Part shown: positions 51,474 through 63,716 of the stretch, in pieces
Layout of the letters: the number at the start of each line of letters is the position of its first letter
Numbering within the stretch: position 1 is the first letter of the stretch
Origin: Multifurca ochricompacta
Lineage: Eukaryota > Basidiomycota > Agaricomycetes > Russulales > Russulaceae
Direction: 5' to 3'
NCBI GenBank assembly: GCA_022496185.1
Contig: WTXG01000001.1
Location: 1,426,001 to 1,490,000, forward strand
Length of the DNA: 64,000 nucleotides
Translations under genes and position numbers: made by a program
Notes under the pieces: model-generated
Told to the model about the DNA's origin: nothing
Databases searched by the model: none
The model's input: only the letters and a program-made list of their open reading frames with translations

Positions 51474-51710
51474 GAAATAAAATACTAAAGGATGCTCAGC
51501 ATGCCCAGCAGTTATGAAGAAGAATGAAAGAATGAGAGAGAAAGGGAGAATATGGACATGGATATCCTACAACCCGGTTGTCGTGTGATGATCGACCTCG
51601 TCGCATGAATATATCGAGTTGAGTTGAGTTCGGCAGTGTTGTTGACGTTGAGCAACGCAACAATTATTATTTCATTTCATAATCCCTAATTATTCCTCCA
51701 TTACCACTAT
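51474..51710. promoter_or_regulatory. Divergent promoter of membrane protein and IES1
   Basis: 237 bases between opposed start codons. A GAGTTGAGTTGAGTT repeat lies near 51616-51630, followed by an AT-rich section before IES1. Confidence 0.45.
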
Positions 51711-53536
51711 ATGGCCACTCAAAAGACGACCAGGTCAGTTCCCATATCTTCTTATATTATCCTTTCTCCCTCTGATAAGAAAAATGTACCCCCTTTTCCC
51801 TCAGCTCATCGTTTGCTCGTAGAAAGGCTTTTGCAATAAAACACCAAGAGGCTGAGCCGCTTACTCGAAGAGACCTCCAACATGACTTTCTCCATCATAT
51901 ATTCGCAGCTCAAGAACGTGTCTTCACCGACCCAACTTTGTCGCCCTCGTCTTCCAAAGGGAGCAACGATCTAGAGTCAACTGTCACTTTCCGTGACCTA
52001 TATGTGCATACTTTGATGAGTTCGCCACGATGTTCAAGGGCTCTTCGTGAGAAGATGCAAGAAACACCAAAATTCGCTACAGATTTTGCAAAAATTTCAC
52101 TTTTGGCGAATGTTGGTCGAGTTAATACGACGATGACTTGTCCGTTTAAATTCTCCCTTTGTTATTTTCATTCACTTTCTTTCGTTTTGTTTTAGTTCTT
52201 CCAGAAATGCGTACAGCATTACGTACATATCATCCTGTACCTTCTTTGCAAAAAGTGGATGCGAATCTTCAAGATGCGCCTCGCATAAAGAACATTCTCA
52301 AAGCTTGCAGCCTCAAGGATGAGGCAACCTCTAACATGCCCGTCACTCCGGCTGAACTCCGCGCAAGAGCGGTAATTACTCAATCGAGAGCTGATATCCT
52401 CATCTTATCCTCATTCTTATTATTATTTCATCACAGGCAACCGCCATCGTTCCATCTACAAGTATCGTCAACCTTTTATTCGTCCTCTCGAACCACTTCG
52501 CAGTCTGTTTCAACCTTTCCATTCCTTTCGTTTCTTTGCTTTGTTTTTAACTTACCCTCGCGTCAGACTGTAGCACATGACCACTTTGGTCGACTTGATA
52601 TCGATTTCCTCGATCTCTTCTTACCTGTCAAAATATCCTCACTTTCTCGTGCTCGCGCTTTCCTGTGGCTCGCCTTTCACTACCACGAGGCTCCTTCCAA
52701 AAACCCGTTCGGTGACCAACACGCAAAACGGCACGTCAATCTTATCCCAGAACTTGTTCCCCTTTCCGAAGAGGAATTCGAGCAGGAGAACGTTGATCCA
52801 GAAGATGAGCGGGATTATGCAGCAAAGATGACCAAATTGCGGATGGAATTTCTTGCAAGAAACGCACAAACTGGCGAAAGCATCAACTCAAAGGACAGGA
52901 AGGCTCTCGCTAAATCGAAAGGAGGCAGGGGATCCTCCCCAGGAAAATTAATTCCTGCAAAGAGAGAACGATCTGATCCTGATTCCTCCGTGGAGGAAGG
53001 CAACACCCTGGAAGCTGATCTCATCAGTATGGTTCACATTGTAATATCATTAATCTTGCCGACGTTCTCGCGTAGACCGGCCTTCGCAACAGAAACGACC
53101 CAATCTCTCAAAGTCACTCGATATATCCCGTGCGCTTTCAGAGTCCTCGACATCTATCCGACATTCAAGTGGCTCCCATCGGTCAATTCTCCAACGTATG
53201 AAGTTATGCTCACCCTTCCGTTATTTCTCCATCTGATCTTTTTTTTTCAGAGGCATGGCATGTCGTCACCACCGTTGATGCTTTTTTGGATTCTGACGAA
53301 GAGGATATTGACGAGTCTGCGCGTCAAGCCTACGGTACTTCTTCCCTTCCGTAGACAGATATTGATATTCCCACGTCTGACTTCTTATTATTCAGCAATG
53401 CGCCTCCAGGTCCTTGCTGACTTTCATCAGAGCAGCATCACAACTCCAACTCCCACTTGCTCCCGTTCGTGGCAACGAGCAAATGCTAGTTGATGCCGTT
53501 TTCTCGTGCATAACATCGTTACTCCCGCCTTCCTAA
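51711..53536 (+). CDS. IES1: INO80 chromatin-remodelling complex subunit Ies1-like
   Basis: ATG 51711 (MATQKTTS) is joined by an intron to SFARRKAFAIKHQEAEPLTR. The conserved block LPEMRTALRTYHPVPSLQ follows a second intron near 52142-52195. Then come DAPRIKNILKACSLKDEA, the region HFGRLDIDFLDLFLPVKIS with FHYHEAPSKNPFGD, and, after a further intron, TGLRNRNDPISQSHSIYPVR and AWHVVTTVDAFLDSDEEDID. The last exon gives LLTFIRAASQLQLPLAP, and the stop is TAA 53534-53536. This order matches fungal Ies1 (Ino eighty subunit 1), a nuclear INO80 component. A mid-gene Ser/Phe-rich open stretch (about 52376-52560) is likely intron. Confidence 0.82.
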
Positions 53537-54205
53537 CTACGCCTTCACACATACACAAGTATCTTTCTACAGGTCACCTCCGTCAAGCTACTTTTGTGCC
53601 GCACTCGCATAAGTTATTTCATGTTTATACATTGATGGCCATGCGCCTCTTTACCGTACATAACGTTGCGCTCCTACAATGAAGTGTCTAATATTTCGAA
53701 TCATTTGCTCTCAATCTCAAACCGTGAATATATATTGGCGCATCCTTAAAGTTCTACTTTCTACTTAATGAGTTACATTGCAATCGGAGCTACTTGCCAT
53801 GCAGCGCGTAATGCGAGTGATGCGTCTGCCAGGGAAAGGGCTGCTGATACAACGGCTAGACTAATAGACTATGGTATGCATGCAAGGGGGATCACAGGGT
53901 GTAGAGGGGTTGTTGAACAAAAGGGACAAACAAGGTATTGTATAGCGTATGGGGCCAGTCAATATCCACACTCGACTTGAGGCACCGAAAGGAAACAAAA
54001 AAGACAGAAAAGGAGAGGGCGAGTGATGTTAATGTGAAAGTTTGAACCGAAGAAGCACCAGAATATGTACGGATATATATCCACCAAGGCATGTAGTCCC
54101 CGGAAAGCATAAAATACAGCGACAGGACCGGCCCCCCTTCCCTCCAGCTATGAACGCTATGAACAATGTGTGATATAAATGCAAGATGCAGAGGGTCCGC
54201 TACCG
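53537..54205. other. Convergent spacer between IES1 and the MIT-domain gene
   Basis: 669 bases with no recognisable gene. Both 3' untranslated regions lie here. Open frames at 53768-53980 (plus) and 53892-54230 (minus) overlap and show no feature. Confidence 0.5.
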
Positions 54206-57200
54206 TTACTCGGCGAGCCACTTTTCGCATTTCTTGACGTATTTATCGAGCAATTGGGCCATATCGCGGACAACAAATGTCAGCACTACGGTCGCGAAAA
54301 ATTCGGATGACCGTCGAAGCTTGCCCTCGATGGCGGATCGTAGTTCTGGAGTCAGGCTGGCATACGCGGGAGCAATGGGTTGCATCGAGACCGCACGTGA
54401 GTGCTCGTCAAGGAGTTGGGCTTGCGCGAAGAGCCGGCTAAGCCCTTGAACATAGGACGCGGGTGAATCAAGGCTACGCGAAACAGGACAAGAAACGTCA
54501 AGATGAGGCATAGAAAATCAGAACGCAGAAGCGCACTTCTTTTGATTAGTGAGCTTGTCAAGTTGGCGAGTCAACTTGCCACCCCAGGAAGTAACCTGCA
54601 TTTCCAATTGATAAATCTATCAAGGAGGTCCGTGTTATCAGGCTCACCCCACTATTCTTCTTGATCATGAAGCCTTCCCCGACGCCTAGCTTCTTCCCGA
54701 AGTTCGCGACGACACCGTCACAGACGCTAGAAAACTCCTCCAGCTTGAGCGACCACAGTTCGCCTTCCTTCTTGCCAATGCCAGGCGCCAAGTTAGTGCT
54801 TACATTCCCCGCACCGAAGATCCCACCACTTGCATGCTGCACTTCTTCAAGCGAGGAGCACAGCACCTCGACAACGCGCACCTTCTCGGGTAAGTTGAGT
54901 AGCCTCGCGCCACCTTGCGACCATACTTCTTGTGGGACATGTAGTCTTTGCGTTATGTATCCGCCCGTCTTAGACGTCATCGTGTGCCGCAGTAAATTCA
55001 TCATATGATAAGGTTTGCGAAGGGGATCCGAAGGTGCAGTAGGTGGAAGAGGGGAGGTGGGTGTCGTTGGCAGGTTGCTATGTGGGATAGGTGGCGGTGG
55101 TACAAGTTGACTTGCCGGTGTATCCAGTGACGGAGATAGATACCCGGTGACTACTGTGATTTGAGGGAGGGATGAATTGCTTTTGGACGACACAGACGTT
55201 TTCCGCGGAAGAACTGCATTGATCGATTGTGGCAACGCGGTGGAAGGTGGTCGCGCAGGAACGTCGGATAAGGTGGGCGGCAATCCGGTCACGCTTGGTC
55301 TCTGCCCAGGCTGAGACGAGGCACGACTACGTGGTGGGGTATTAGCGGCCGGAAAACCAGGCAATTTCGGCTTCGAGGTCAAGGTTGGAGCAGCCTCGAG
55401 AGGTTGGGTTACATTGGATGAGGCGCCTGCTGACGGCGCAGATACTTTTGACCGTCTCTGGGAAATTGTGCCCAGTGTTGTTGAGTTGCTGATCAAAGGC
55501 GGGGGGGTAGTAATCTCTGAGCGTGTGGAAAGTACAGAGCCCCCGCGAGGCCGTGGGCCAAACTTGGAAGACGTGGGCGAACGGTCTTGAACAGGCTCAG
55601 TATCGCGCTGTGTAGCCAAGGAATCCGACATGGGTAGCGGTGGTAGATGTACCGACCGATTTGCATCCCGCTGCGGCTGCAAAGCGCTACGTGCCTGATG
55701 ACGCAGATCTTCTTCAGCTCGTTGTTGTCCCTGCAGTGTCTGTTGCTCTGTCTGCTTGTCCCCTTCCTCTTGCAGAGGTTCTAGCCGACTATTGGAACCC
55801 GTCCGGGTGTGGCCTACGGACTGCCCCCGTGGTCGACTGCTGATTGCACTTAGATGTTTATTTGGGATCGGTTGATGCGGTGCCGGGGGTAAGGCACTCT
55901 GAGGGGGCGGTGCAGGCGGCGGGAGATCAGAAGTTGCACGCGGTCGCAGCCCGCCAGAGGGACCCGCGAGTGGGGGGCTTGAAGGCAGGGAGACCGCAGG
56001 AGGGGCTGTCGACCGATTTCCGTTGGGAGCCACCACAGTTGCCCTAGCTATGGGCGTCTCCGGGTCATCGTCCAGTGATTGTGGGGTACTTGCGGCCGAG
56101 TAGGGGTGATGGTATTCAGAAGGTTCAACTGGGCAGCCGGCAACTGTTACATAACCTATGAGCGAAGCGAGATTTTGAAGACGAACCTTCAGACGAGTCT
56201 CTCCCTTCAAAAAGTTCGCCACGATATTTGGCCGTTTCTTGGGAGAACCTACGGGTGTCAACCTCATCGAGAAATGAAGCAGAAAGTTCGCGAGGGAGAT
56301 GATTGGAAGAGTCGGAAGAGGGAGAACCTGACGTAGGCGAGGATGGCCGAGTAGAGTCAGTGGATGTAGGGATCGAGGATGGGTATAAAGTCGAAGGGGA
56401 GTGGGATGGGGGAGGTATACTGTATATCAAACTAAGGATATTCATCCGGTCGGCATAGGTGTCGTGCTGTATCGTTATTTCATGTGATCAACAAAGGACA
56501 CGATTGGGAGACAAAACGAGACATACGATTGCTTTGAGTCGGCGAACCTCCTCTTCCTGGGCCACCACGCTCCTCCGTCGACCTCCCCTCCGACGGACAG
56601 AGTCATGAGAGTCTTCACCGCTCATTACACGCTCCATGACTTTGCTGAGGAGAGCGACGCTCTTACCATAAGCGACTACGGCGCCATGCGGGTCATCGTT
56701 AGTTGAATCTAGCTTAACAGCTTCACGAGCAAGTTCGAGAGCCTTTGTCAGGGCTCGCCGCGAAGATGGTCGAGGACGCTCTGTGGATGGTTGGGAATCC
56801 CTAGAAGAAAGTATCAGACGTTCCGAAATTATTTCTTGATGGTGAGGGGAAGGAGAACGAGGGTGCTGCCGCAGAGGGGAACGAGTTCCGTTTGTTGATA
56901 CAGTCAGGGGGGTGGCTGGGAGGGTGTGCCGAGCCTGTGCTTGTGGAAACGCAGCAACGGCAGCCAAGCGAGAAGAGGCTGCAGGTCTCGCAAAATTTTG
57001 TATTATTCCGGCAGGAGACATGGGAAGGTCGTCATCCATGAAAGAAAAAGTGTCTGACACAGTGATTGCGGTGGTATCAAGCATTGGCACGCTGGGTATG
57101 GGCTGACTGGGAGGGGGGCTTGGGGGGGAGGGTGAAAAGGGGACGAACGCCTCCGGTGGGCTAAAGATGTGGAGATGTAAGGGGAAGGAGATACGGAGTT

Positions 57201-57290
57201 GGATGGACCAGCATCATGTTGCGGGTAAAGTGAGTCCCAGTCGTTTGATTGAGAGAGGACGGAAGGCTGACGAGGGATTCCAAATTGCAT
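54206..57290 (-). CDS. MIT-domain protein with long disordered centre
   Basis: ATG 57290 starts MQFGIPRQPSVLSQSNDWDS, and the stop is at 54206-54208 after KKCEKWLAE. The MIT domain is read as ALELAREAVKLDSTNDDPHG followed by AVVAYGKSVALLSKVMERVM, with EEEVRRLKAI and HDTYADRMNILS after an intron. Several hundred Ser/Pro-rich residues follow (about 56400-55030). The C-terminal region is conserved-looking (GGYITQRLHVPQEVWSQGGA, LWSLKLEEFSSVCDGVVANF, LLDKYVKKCEKW). MIT domains bind ESCRT-III tails, so a role in endosomal sorting or septation is likely, but the C-terminal part is not one I can name. It converges with IES1 and is tandem with the septin gene. Confidence 0.75.
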
Positions 57291-57691
57291 GAACAAGGAT
57301 ACAAAATCGCGTTAGACACGACGTAAAAAGGATGATATTCGCTTGCTTCGTTTGAGATAAAAAGAATGGGAGAGGAAAAGGAAGAGGTGAGGTATGACCA
57401 AGTATCACTCTCGAGCGAGCTTGAGCGTTTTGCGTTTTGATTTGATGAGAATGAGGAAAGGAGCGGAGAGCGGAGGAGGAGCGGAGAAGAGAGCGAGTGA
57501 GCGGCGACTTGGATAAGGGGGGTTATAGAATACTTTAAGGCCTTATCAACAAAACTTTATTTTTTATTTATTTATTTTCATTCGAGATGAAAAAAACGTG
57601 ACTCGAGACTCAAACTCAACAAATGGACGCTATCGGGGGTATACAAATTGGTCCATGCATGCGCTCATCGTGCGACTCTAGTCACTAATCA
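57291..57691. promoter_or_regulatory. Spacer between septin 3' end and MIT-domain gene promoter
   Basis: 401 bases on the upstream side of the MIT-domain gene. A purine-rich stretch (GAGGAGCGGAG units, about 57460-57500) and an AT-rich TTTATT repeat (about 57556-57582) are visible. No gene. Confidence 0.5.
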
Positions 57692-59327
57692 CTAGTCACG
57701 AAACTCACCCTGTGAGCCTTGTGCCGCCAGTCGACTCTCAAGATTCCTATGTTAACTTAGCAATACACCATAGTTATTTTGCTACTTAGTACGCACCTAA
57801 GAGACTCCTCCTTCGCTAGGAGTTCCTGCCTTTTCTCATTGATTTCACGCTGCACCTTAAGCTCGATTTCGCGGAGCTAATACACAGACCTATGAGTCAA
57901 ATATCTAAGCAATGCATAGAAAAGCGAAAGCGAACCTTCTCTTCCTCTCGGCGAAGTTGTTCTTCCTTCAGACGTACGCTCTGAGTGGCAAGCTCCTCAG
58001 GGAGAATAGACGAGTCACTGCGAATATAACGTGTTAGCAATGGAATGAATCTGAAAACGATTTAGGCCCATTACTGCGTATCGGCGTGAACTGTGCGCGA
58101 CAACTTCTCAGTACGATATGTCTCGTACAACACGTCATGCGTCAGGGATTTGAGGTCCGCTAAGTGAGAACTATTGATCTTGTTATAAATGGTTTCAAAT
58201 CGAAAAAAGGCCGACTCACTTCAAAAGAGCGCTTCGCAGCCGGCTGAAATCAGAGTGCTTCGGGTTATCGACCTCCACAACGCCCCAGGGATAGATTCTA
58301 GCGCGAGCGGGCTGGCCGTCAAGTTCAACCTCCTGCTCAGAGCCCACGATAGCAAAGGGAAGTAGTGCACGAAGCTCGCTATTATCTTGAATCGTCTCTT
58401 CGTCATCCTCTTCCACGTCATATGGGAAGTTGTACACAGGGATGTCATAGTGCTCAATGTCCTCCATGATCTGTATCAAAAACTGAGTACGATGAAGCGT
58501 GTCATGTTCATTACGTGCTCACCCGCTTCTTAAAACCACGTAGCTCACTCGGGGTCAAAGAATCCGCCTTGCCAATAACGGGGATGACATTTACGCGGGG
58601 TGAGAGGCGCCGCATAAGCTCAATGTCCATTTCGCGCAGACTACGACAACACGGAATTAGCGTCATGCTCTCTTGACATGTGCTGATGCATCTTACGCAT
58701 GGCCGGTTGGGGGGATGAAATAAAGAAGTGCGTGAACACGATTATCCCTGAAGCGGGGATTACGCTTAATGCGCGACTCCTCTGCAAGGATGTCATCGTA
58801 TTGGCGTTCCAAGTAGCCAACAATCTCCTGGAATCTGAGGTTGACACTTGAGCTGGGGCCATGATGTATCACATGCGCCATACGTACGCGAACTCGTTAT
58901 CAATGTTGTCGCCGAATCCAGGAGTATCCACAATTGTCAGAGCAATGCGCACGCCATCCTCCTCCAGCTCTAAAAGATACAGATTAATCCCCTTCCACCT
59001 TCCCCCCCTCCATAAAAATGCGATGCACTGCGGACGTAACGTACCGACATTAACGGGTTTGATCCTAATGCCTTCCTCCACGTGTGCAGTCTCGGGGCTG
59101 TCGGATACTTTGTGGGACAGGACTTCTGACTCACAGAGTGTGTTCACGAAGGTGGTACGTCCGGTACCAGAGGCGCCTAGACGAGCAAAAAGTGAAGAGA
59201 CAAACAAAATGAATAGTTAATGAAGGTTTGTCATAGAAAGGTACATAGAGAACTGACCGACGACCATGAGCGTAAACTGAACGCCCTTCTTGACCTTGTT
59301 CCCCCTACGTCTTCCAGCGAAGGACAT
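57692..59327 (-). CDS. CDC11: Septin, Cdc11 type
   Basis: ATG 59327 starts MSFAGRRRGNKVKKGVQFTL; the stop is TAG at 57692-57694 after GSQGEFRD. The P-loop GASGTGRTTF has Arg in place of the usual Lys, as in yeast Cdc11. G3 is VDTPGFGD and G4 VIGKADSLTP. The septin-unique element includes AIVGSEQEVELDGQ, YPWGVVEVDNPKHSDF, HLADLKSLTHDVLYETYRTE and KLSRTVHADTQ. A C-terminal coiled coil (LREIELKVQREINEKRQELL) follows. MEDIEHYDIPVYNFPYDVEE is the Cdc11/AspA-specific segment. It is a GTP-binding cytoskeletal protein forming filaments at the bud neck or septum. All exons read without frame breaks. Confidence 0.93.
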
Positions 59328-59700
59328 TGTGATGAGACGTGGTGGCTAGTGTGTTGGTGGATACAAATTGACCGCGCCTAAGAACCCGACGGGGTTGAAA
59401 CCGGATTCAGGCTCCGATTGAATGGGCAGAACAGAGGAGACGAACTCGGCTTTTGCCGACAACTTGTCCTCCTCGTCCGTGTCGTCCGTGTCTTCCTTCC
59501 CGTGTTAAATGAAATCTGGGTTATGTCAATTATTGATTAGAAACTTTCATTATTCATTTCATTACAAATGCATAGCGGCAGCAACGAGCACAAGCTCAAT
59601 CTCGAAACCAACCGTAACAAAGAAGAAATATTCTGAACTTCCTCCTATTCACGCCCCATGTGACCACACACCCGACGCGTTGCTCGGTTCTCCTCGTCTT
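59328..59700. promoter_or_regulatory. Divergent promoter of CDC11 and MSH1
   Basis: About 370 bases between the septin start and the earliest likely MSH1 start. It contains CGTGTCGTCCGTGTC direct repeats near 59475-59492. An ATG at 59567 opens a short reading frame that could be an upstream ORF of MSH1. Confidence 0.45.
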
Positions 59701-62700
59701 ATGCGTCGGTCCCGTCCCTCTGAATGTGCGCCTTTCGCTACATATCTACGGCGTGGCTTGTTAACCCGGTCATATCTCTGTTATAATTTCCTCTCGATCA
59801 GCAGGAAGTCTCATGGCCAGCAGTTTGAATCGGTCTTCAACTGAATCTCAGGACCTTGTACCATCCAGCTTAGCCTCTGAATCAATAATTTACTCTAATT
59901 CTCATCCGACACGGCGTGGCCGCAAACGGTCCCCCAGACATGATAAAACCACTGAGAAGGCTATTGAATCAACGGAACCGTCTAATTTGACCCTTGAGGC
60001 CCGGACCACACTCTCTAATGCGGCAAGACAGAAGAGAGGTAGGAAGCTGCAATCAAGGGCTCAAACAGGTAGATCGTATCATGACGATATATTCTAGTAC
60101 CTGAATGCACTTCATAGATGACTTGTCTGCATATCAACCTCGAAATCAACTTGCTACTGAAATATTGGAGAATTTGTCAAAGTTTCCCCATTGCATTCTA
60201 CTCACTCGCGTTGGGCAGTTCTACGAGGTCCGTCACCTAGTACCATCTTCATAACTGTCCTGATAACGCGGCCTCGGACTACGCAGTCATACTTCGATCA
60301 AGCGGCTGAAGTCGCGAGTCTTCTCAACATCAAATTGACATCTCGAAAATGGGACAGTCAGGTGGTCCTTATGTGCGGCTTTCCCGTCATACATCTGCAG
60401 AGGCATCTGAAAAATCTTGTCCAACAAAATAATCGCTTCGTTGCTCTGTGTGAAGAATTCATGCTTCCTGCACCCCCTGGCACCAAGTCCACTTTTAACC
60501 GGCGGGTTGTTCGCATTGTAACGCCGGGAACTCTTATCGACGAGCCATTCCTGAACCATTATGAAAATAACTATCTCCTTGCCATCAGCTCGGACTCATC
60601 CTTATCAACTGGGCATGGAGATTTGGGCTTGGCTTGGATCGATGTATCAACAGGCGAGTTTTTCACGAAATGCACCACTGTGGGAAACCTGTACGATGAC
60701 GTCGTTCGCATTCGTCCACGGGAAGTGGTTCTACCTAAAAGCTTGGAGTCAGTTGACGCATGCCCCGTCCCGGCTACCGTGCGTGGGGAGTGCCCTGTCA
60801 TCTCATATTTTGATATGGTTGTCCCCGAGCGTCTGCGATCTCCCAATGTCTCAGTAAATATAGGCAACCCAACGACGTCGCCCTTCTCTTCCCAAGAGTG
60901 TTCTGCTGTCAACCTCTTGACGAGTTACCTCCAGCTAAACCTTCTGGAGTATATGCCAACTCTCTCCGTCCCCAGTAAGGAGGTTGATGAGGCCCGAATG
61001 GAGATCGACGCCCACACTCTCAAGTCCTTGGAGATTCGAGAAGGGGTTCAGGAAGGGGGAGCAACCGGGACGCTACTCAGTTGCGTTAAGAGGACTGTGA
61101 CTAGCGGTGGTACAAGGCTTCTTTCTCGTTGGCTTTGTGCGTTTCTCAGAAATGCTCAGCTTTGTTCAAAGCTAATGACAAGATCGCAGGTTCACCGAGT
61201 ACATCCCTGTCAGAAATAAATGCCCGACATTCCCTCGTTGCCTTCTTCCATACTCGTCCTCACCTTCAACGTGACCTTCGCGACGGCCTTCGAGGCATCG
61301 ACGACGTTACTCGCACGGTACAAAAGTTCTTGCTGGGACGCGGGACTGCCAGTGACGTTACCGCTATTGGTACGGCAATTGCGACTTGGTCGTTTGTGAA
61401 AAATAGAATTTTACTGGAGCGAAAAATGCAATTGAGAGAAGGAGATAGTCTCTTAGAATGCGAATGGGCAAGCATCGACGCGTTAATCTCAAGGATGGAA
61501 GATTTGCCTGAATTGGCAAGAAGAATACAGACTTCCATGGATGGCCCTCTGGCCCAAAGTTCATCAGAAACACCTGAAGAAGGTGCCATCACTTCCCAAG
61601 AGCTGTCTGCTGAAGGGAAATGGCAACATGGGTCTCGATGGTCTATCAATCCTGCGTGAGTTAAATCAAACGAACAACAGCCTCGAAGCTAAAGACGCTC
61701 AGGTTCTCCAAAGAGCTTTCGACTCTGCATGCTCAGTTTCAGCAGCTCTTGAAGCGACGGGAGGACCTGGAGAATGATTTGCAAAATCACTATAGTACGT
61801 TTGTTTGTTTTTTGGGGGGGTGAGGGAACACTTTGTGCACTTACATTACAGATGCGCCGTCCTTGACTTTGCGTTCTTCTCCATTGCAAGGCTTGCATAT
61901 TCACATCGCGAGGTCGAAACGCGACGCTGCAAACGCTAAGGCCTCGCCCGCCTTCACTATCATATCAGAGAATAGCTCCACTTGCTACTTCTTTCACCAA
62001 GTGAGTCAATATTCTCGCCCTCATGCAGCTGTAGTTTGAGTCAAGTGCCATCGTGCCAGGGTTGGGCGCAACTCGGAAGCGAGCTCTTGGAAACATCTCA
62101 AAGAATCGCTTCTTCTGAGAGGGCAGCATTTGAGGTGCTAAGGAGTGAGGTAACCATATAGTGAAAAACTGATGCTTCGAGTCGATCTCAACCCACAGTT
62201 AGGTGAAAAGTTATGAGCCTCAACTACGACGGAATGCCCGAGTTGTAGACGAGCTGGACGTAGTCCTCGGCTTTGCCAACCTTGCTTCCGAGATGCACTT
62301 TACGAGACCGAGTATGACGGATAAGTTGCGTTGATTTTCAGTGGGACTCGTGGACTTTGCTAATTCTCTTCTTCAGTCACTCATTTCACATCGTCAACGG
62401 TCGCCATCCCACTGTTGAACTCGGTCTATTGTCATCCGGAAGGGGTTTTACGCCGAATACAGTGTCCCTTTCCCAGGACTGTCAGTTGCACATCATCACT
62501 GGCCCCAATATGGCTGGAAAGTCAACCCTTCTCCGGCAAACTGCTCTTATTGCCATCCTTGCGCAGTCAGGTTCCTTTGTGCCTGCAGACCGTGCTGAGA
62601 TTGGGATAGTGGATCGCCTATTTTCGAGGGTTGGCGCAAAAGATGACTTGTTTCGCGACAGGAGCACTTTCATGGTAGAGATGTTGGAAACCGCAGATAT

Positions 62701-63275
62701 CCTGAGGAAAGCGACACCGAAAAGCCTCGTGGGTCAAATACTTATACTAGTGAAGGCTTGGTTTAACTACTTTCCTTGAAGGTGATCATGGATGAAGTTG
62801 GCAGAGGAACCTCAGTCAGGGATGGGTTGGCCATAGCTTTCGCAGTAGCACATCATCTCTACTTCAAGAATAACTGTCGAGCCCTTTTCGCCACCCACTT
62901 CCACGAGCTGACCGACATTCTCGGGTGCACCACGGACTACAGAGGCGCGGGTGCGTTTCGGAAAATAGGGTTTTTCTGCACAGATGTTCAAGAGACCGAG
63001 GTGAGCATCGTTGCTAAATCCTTCTCTTATGTTATCTTAACACCTTCTAGCTCGGTTCCTTTGCATACTCACATCGTCTGCGGCCAGGTGTAAACAGAGA
63101 AAGCCATGGACTCAAAGTAGCCCAGCTGGCAGGCATGCCACCCTCTGCGATTGCTGTGGCTAATAAAACGATGTTGCATTTAAAGAGCAACATCTGTATA
63201 CCGTCATCTGGAGACGGTGCCCTTAATTCACTTAGGAAATCATTGATGTCCGACGATGATTATTCCAAGGAATAA
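59701..63275 (+). CDS. MSH1: Mitochondrial MutS homologue Msh1
   Basis: The 5' end is unsure. ATG 59701 opens an Arg-rich, presequence-like stretch ([20 protein letters not shown]), but it is out of frame with the next open stretch from ATG 59812. Then come [53 protein letters not shown] and [11 protein letters not shown], the Msh1 mismatch-binding and connector domains. The ATPase has Walker [41 protein letters not shown], Walker [12 protein letters not shown] and [10 protein letters not shown]. The stop is TAA 63273-63275. Msh1 maintains mitochondrial [23 protein letters not shown] and [13 protein letters not shown] are well kept, so the gene looks functional. Exons between 61650 and 62360 are only partly resolved. 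Confidence 0.9.
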
Positions 63276-63716
63276 AAGGAACCCTAGAGAAGGTCAAGTG
63301 CCGTCCGGCACAGCTTTATACTGACGTTGCATGGTTTATTCGCATACCGATTATACAATAATAAATTTATTGTCTATCCTATACCAATACCCCTTCTATA
63401 TTATCTATACGTATACATAGAAAGCACCCTCGTCACCTCAGCCAATTAAGTTGATATTTACATGGGATCTACACCTTTTTTTGTCTCACACGGGCACCAA
63501 AATGATTGGGACTTAAATGTAGGATATCAACAATGGGCGACACGCGTCCCTTGGATGGATCAATCTCATGTCGCAGTGATACAAAGTAAAGTAAAGTTAG
63601 TAGACGCGAGGATTTCACGAACAGGTGAACCACTATTCGTAGATAAAGGTGCCCAGCAAACATAACGACATAAGAGATGAATAAATACGGAACAAAGTCA
63701 TCTTATTCGTCGCGTA
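63276..63716. other. Convergent spacer
   Basis: 441 bases between MSH1 and the end of the right-edge gene, AT-rich, with no recognised gene. Confidence 0.5.

Noticed and set aside
52376..52570. In-frame Ser/Phe-rich stretch as part of IES1
   Set aside because: It is open by chance; composition is intron-like, and the conserved Ies1 blocks on each side are better joined by splicing.
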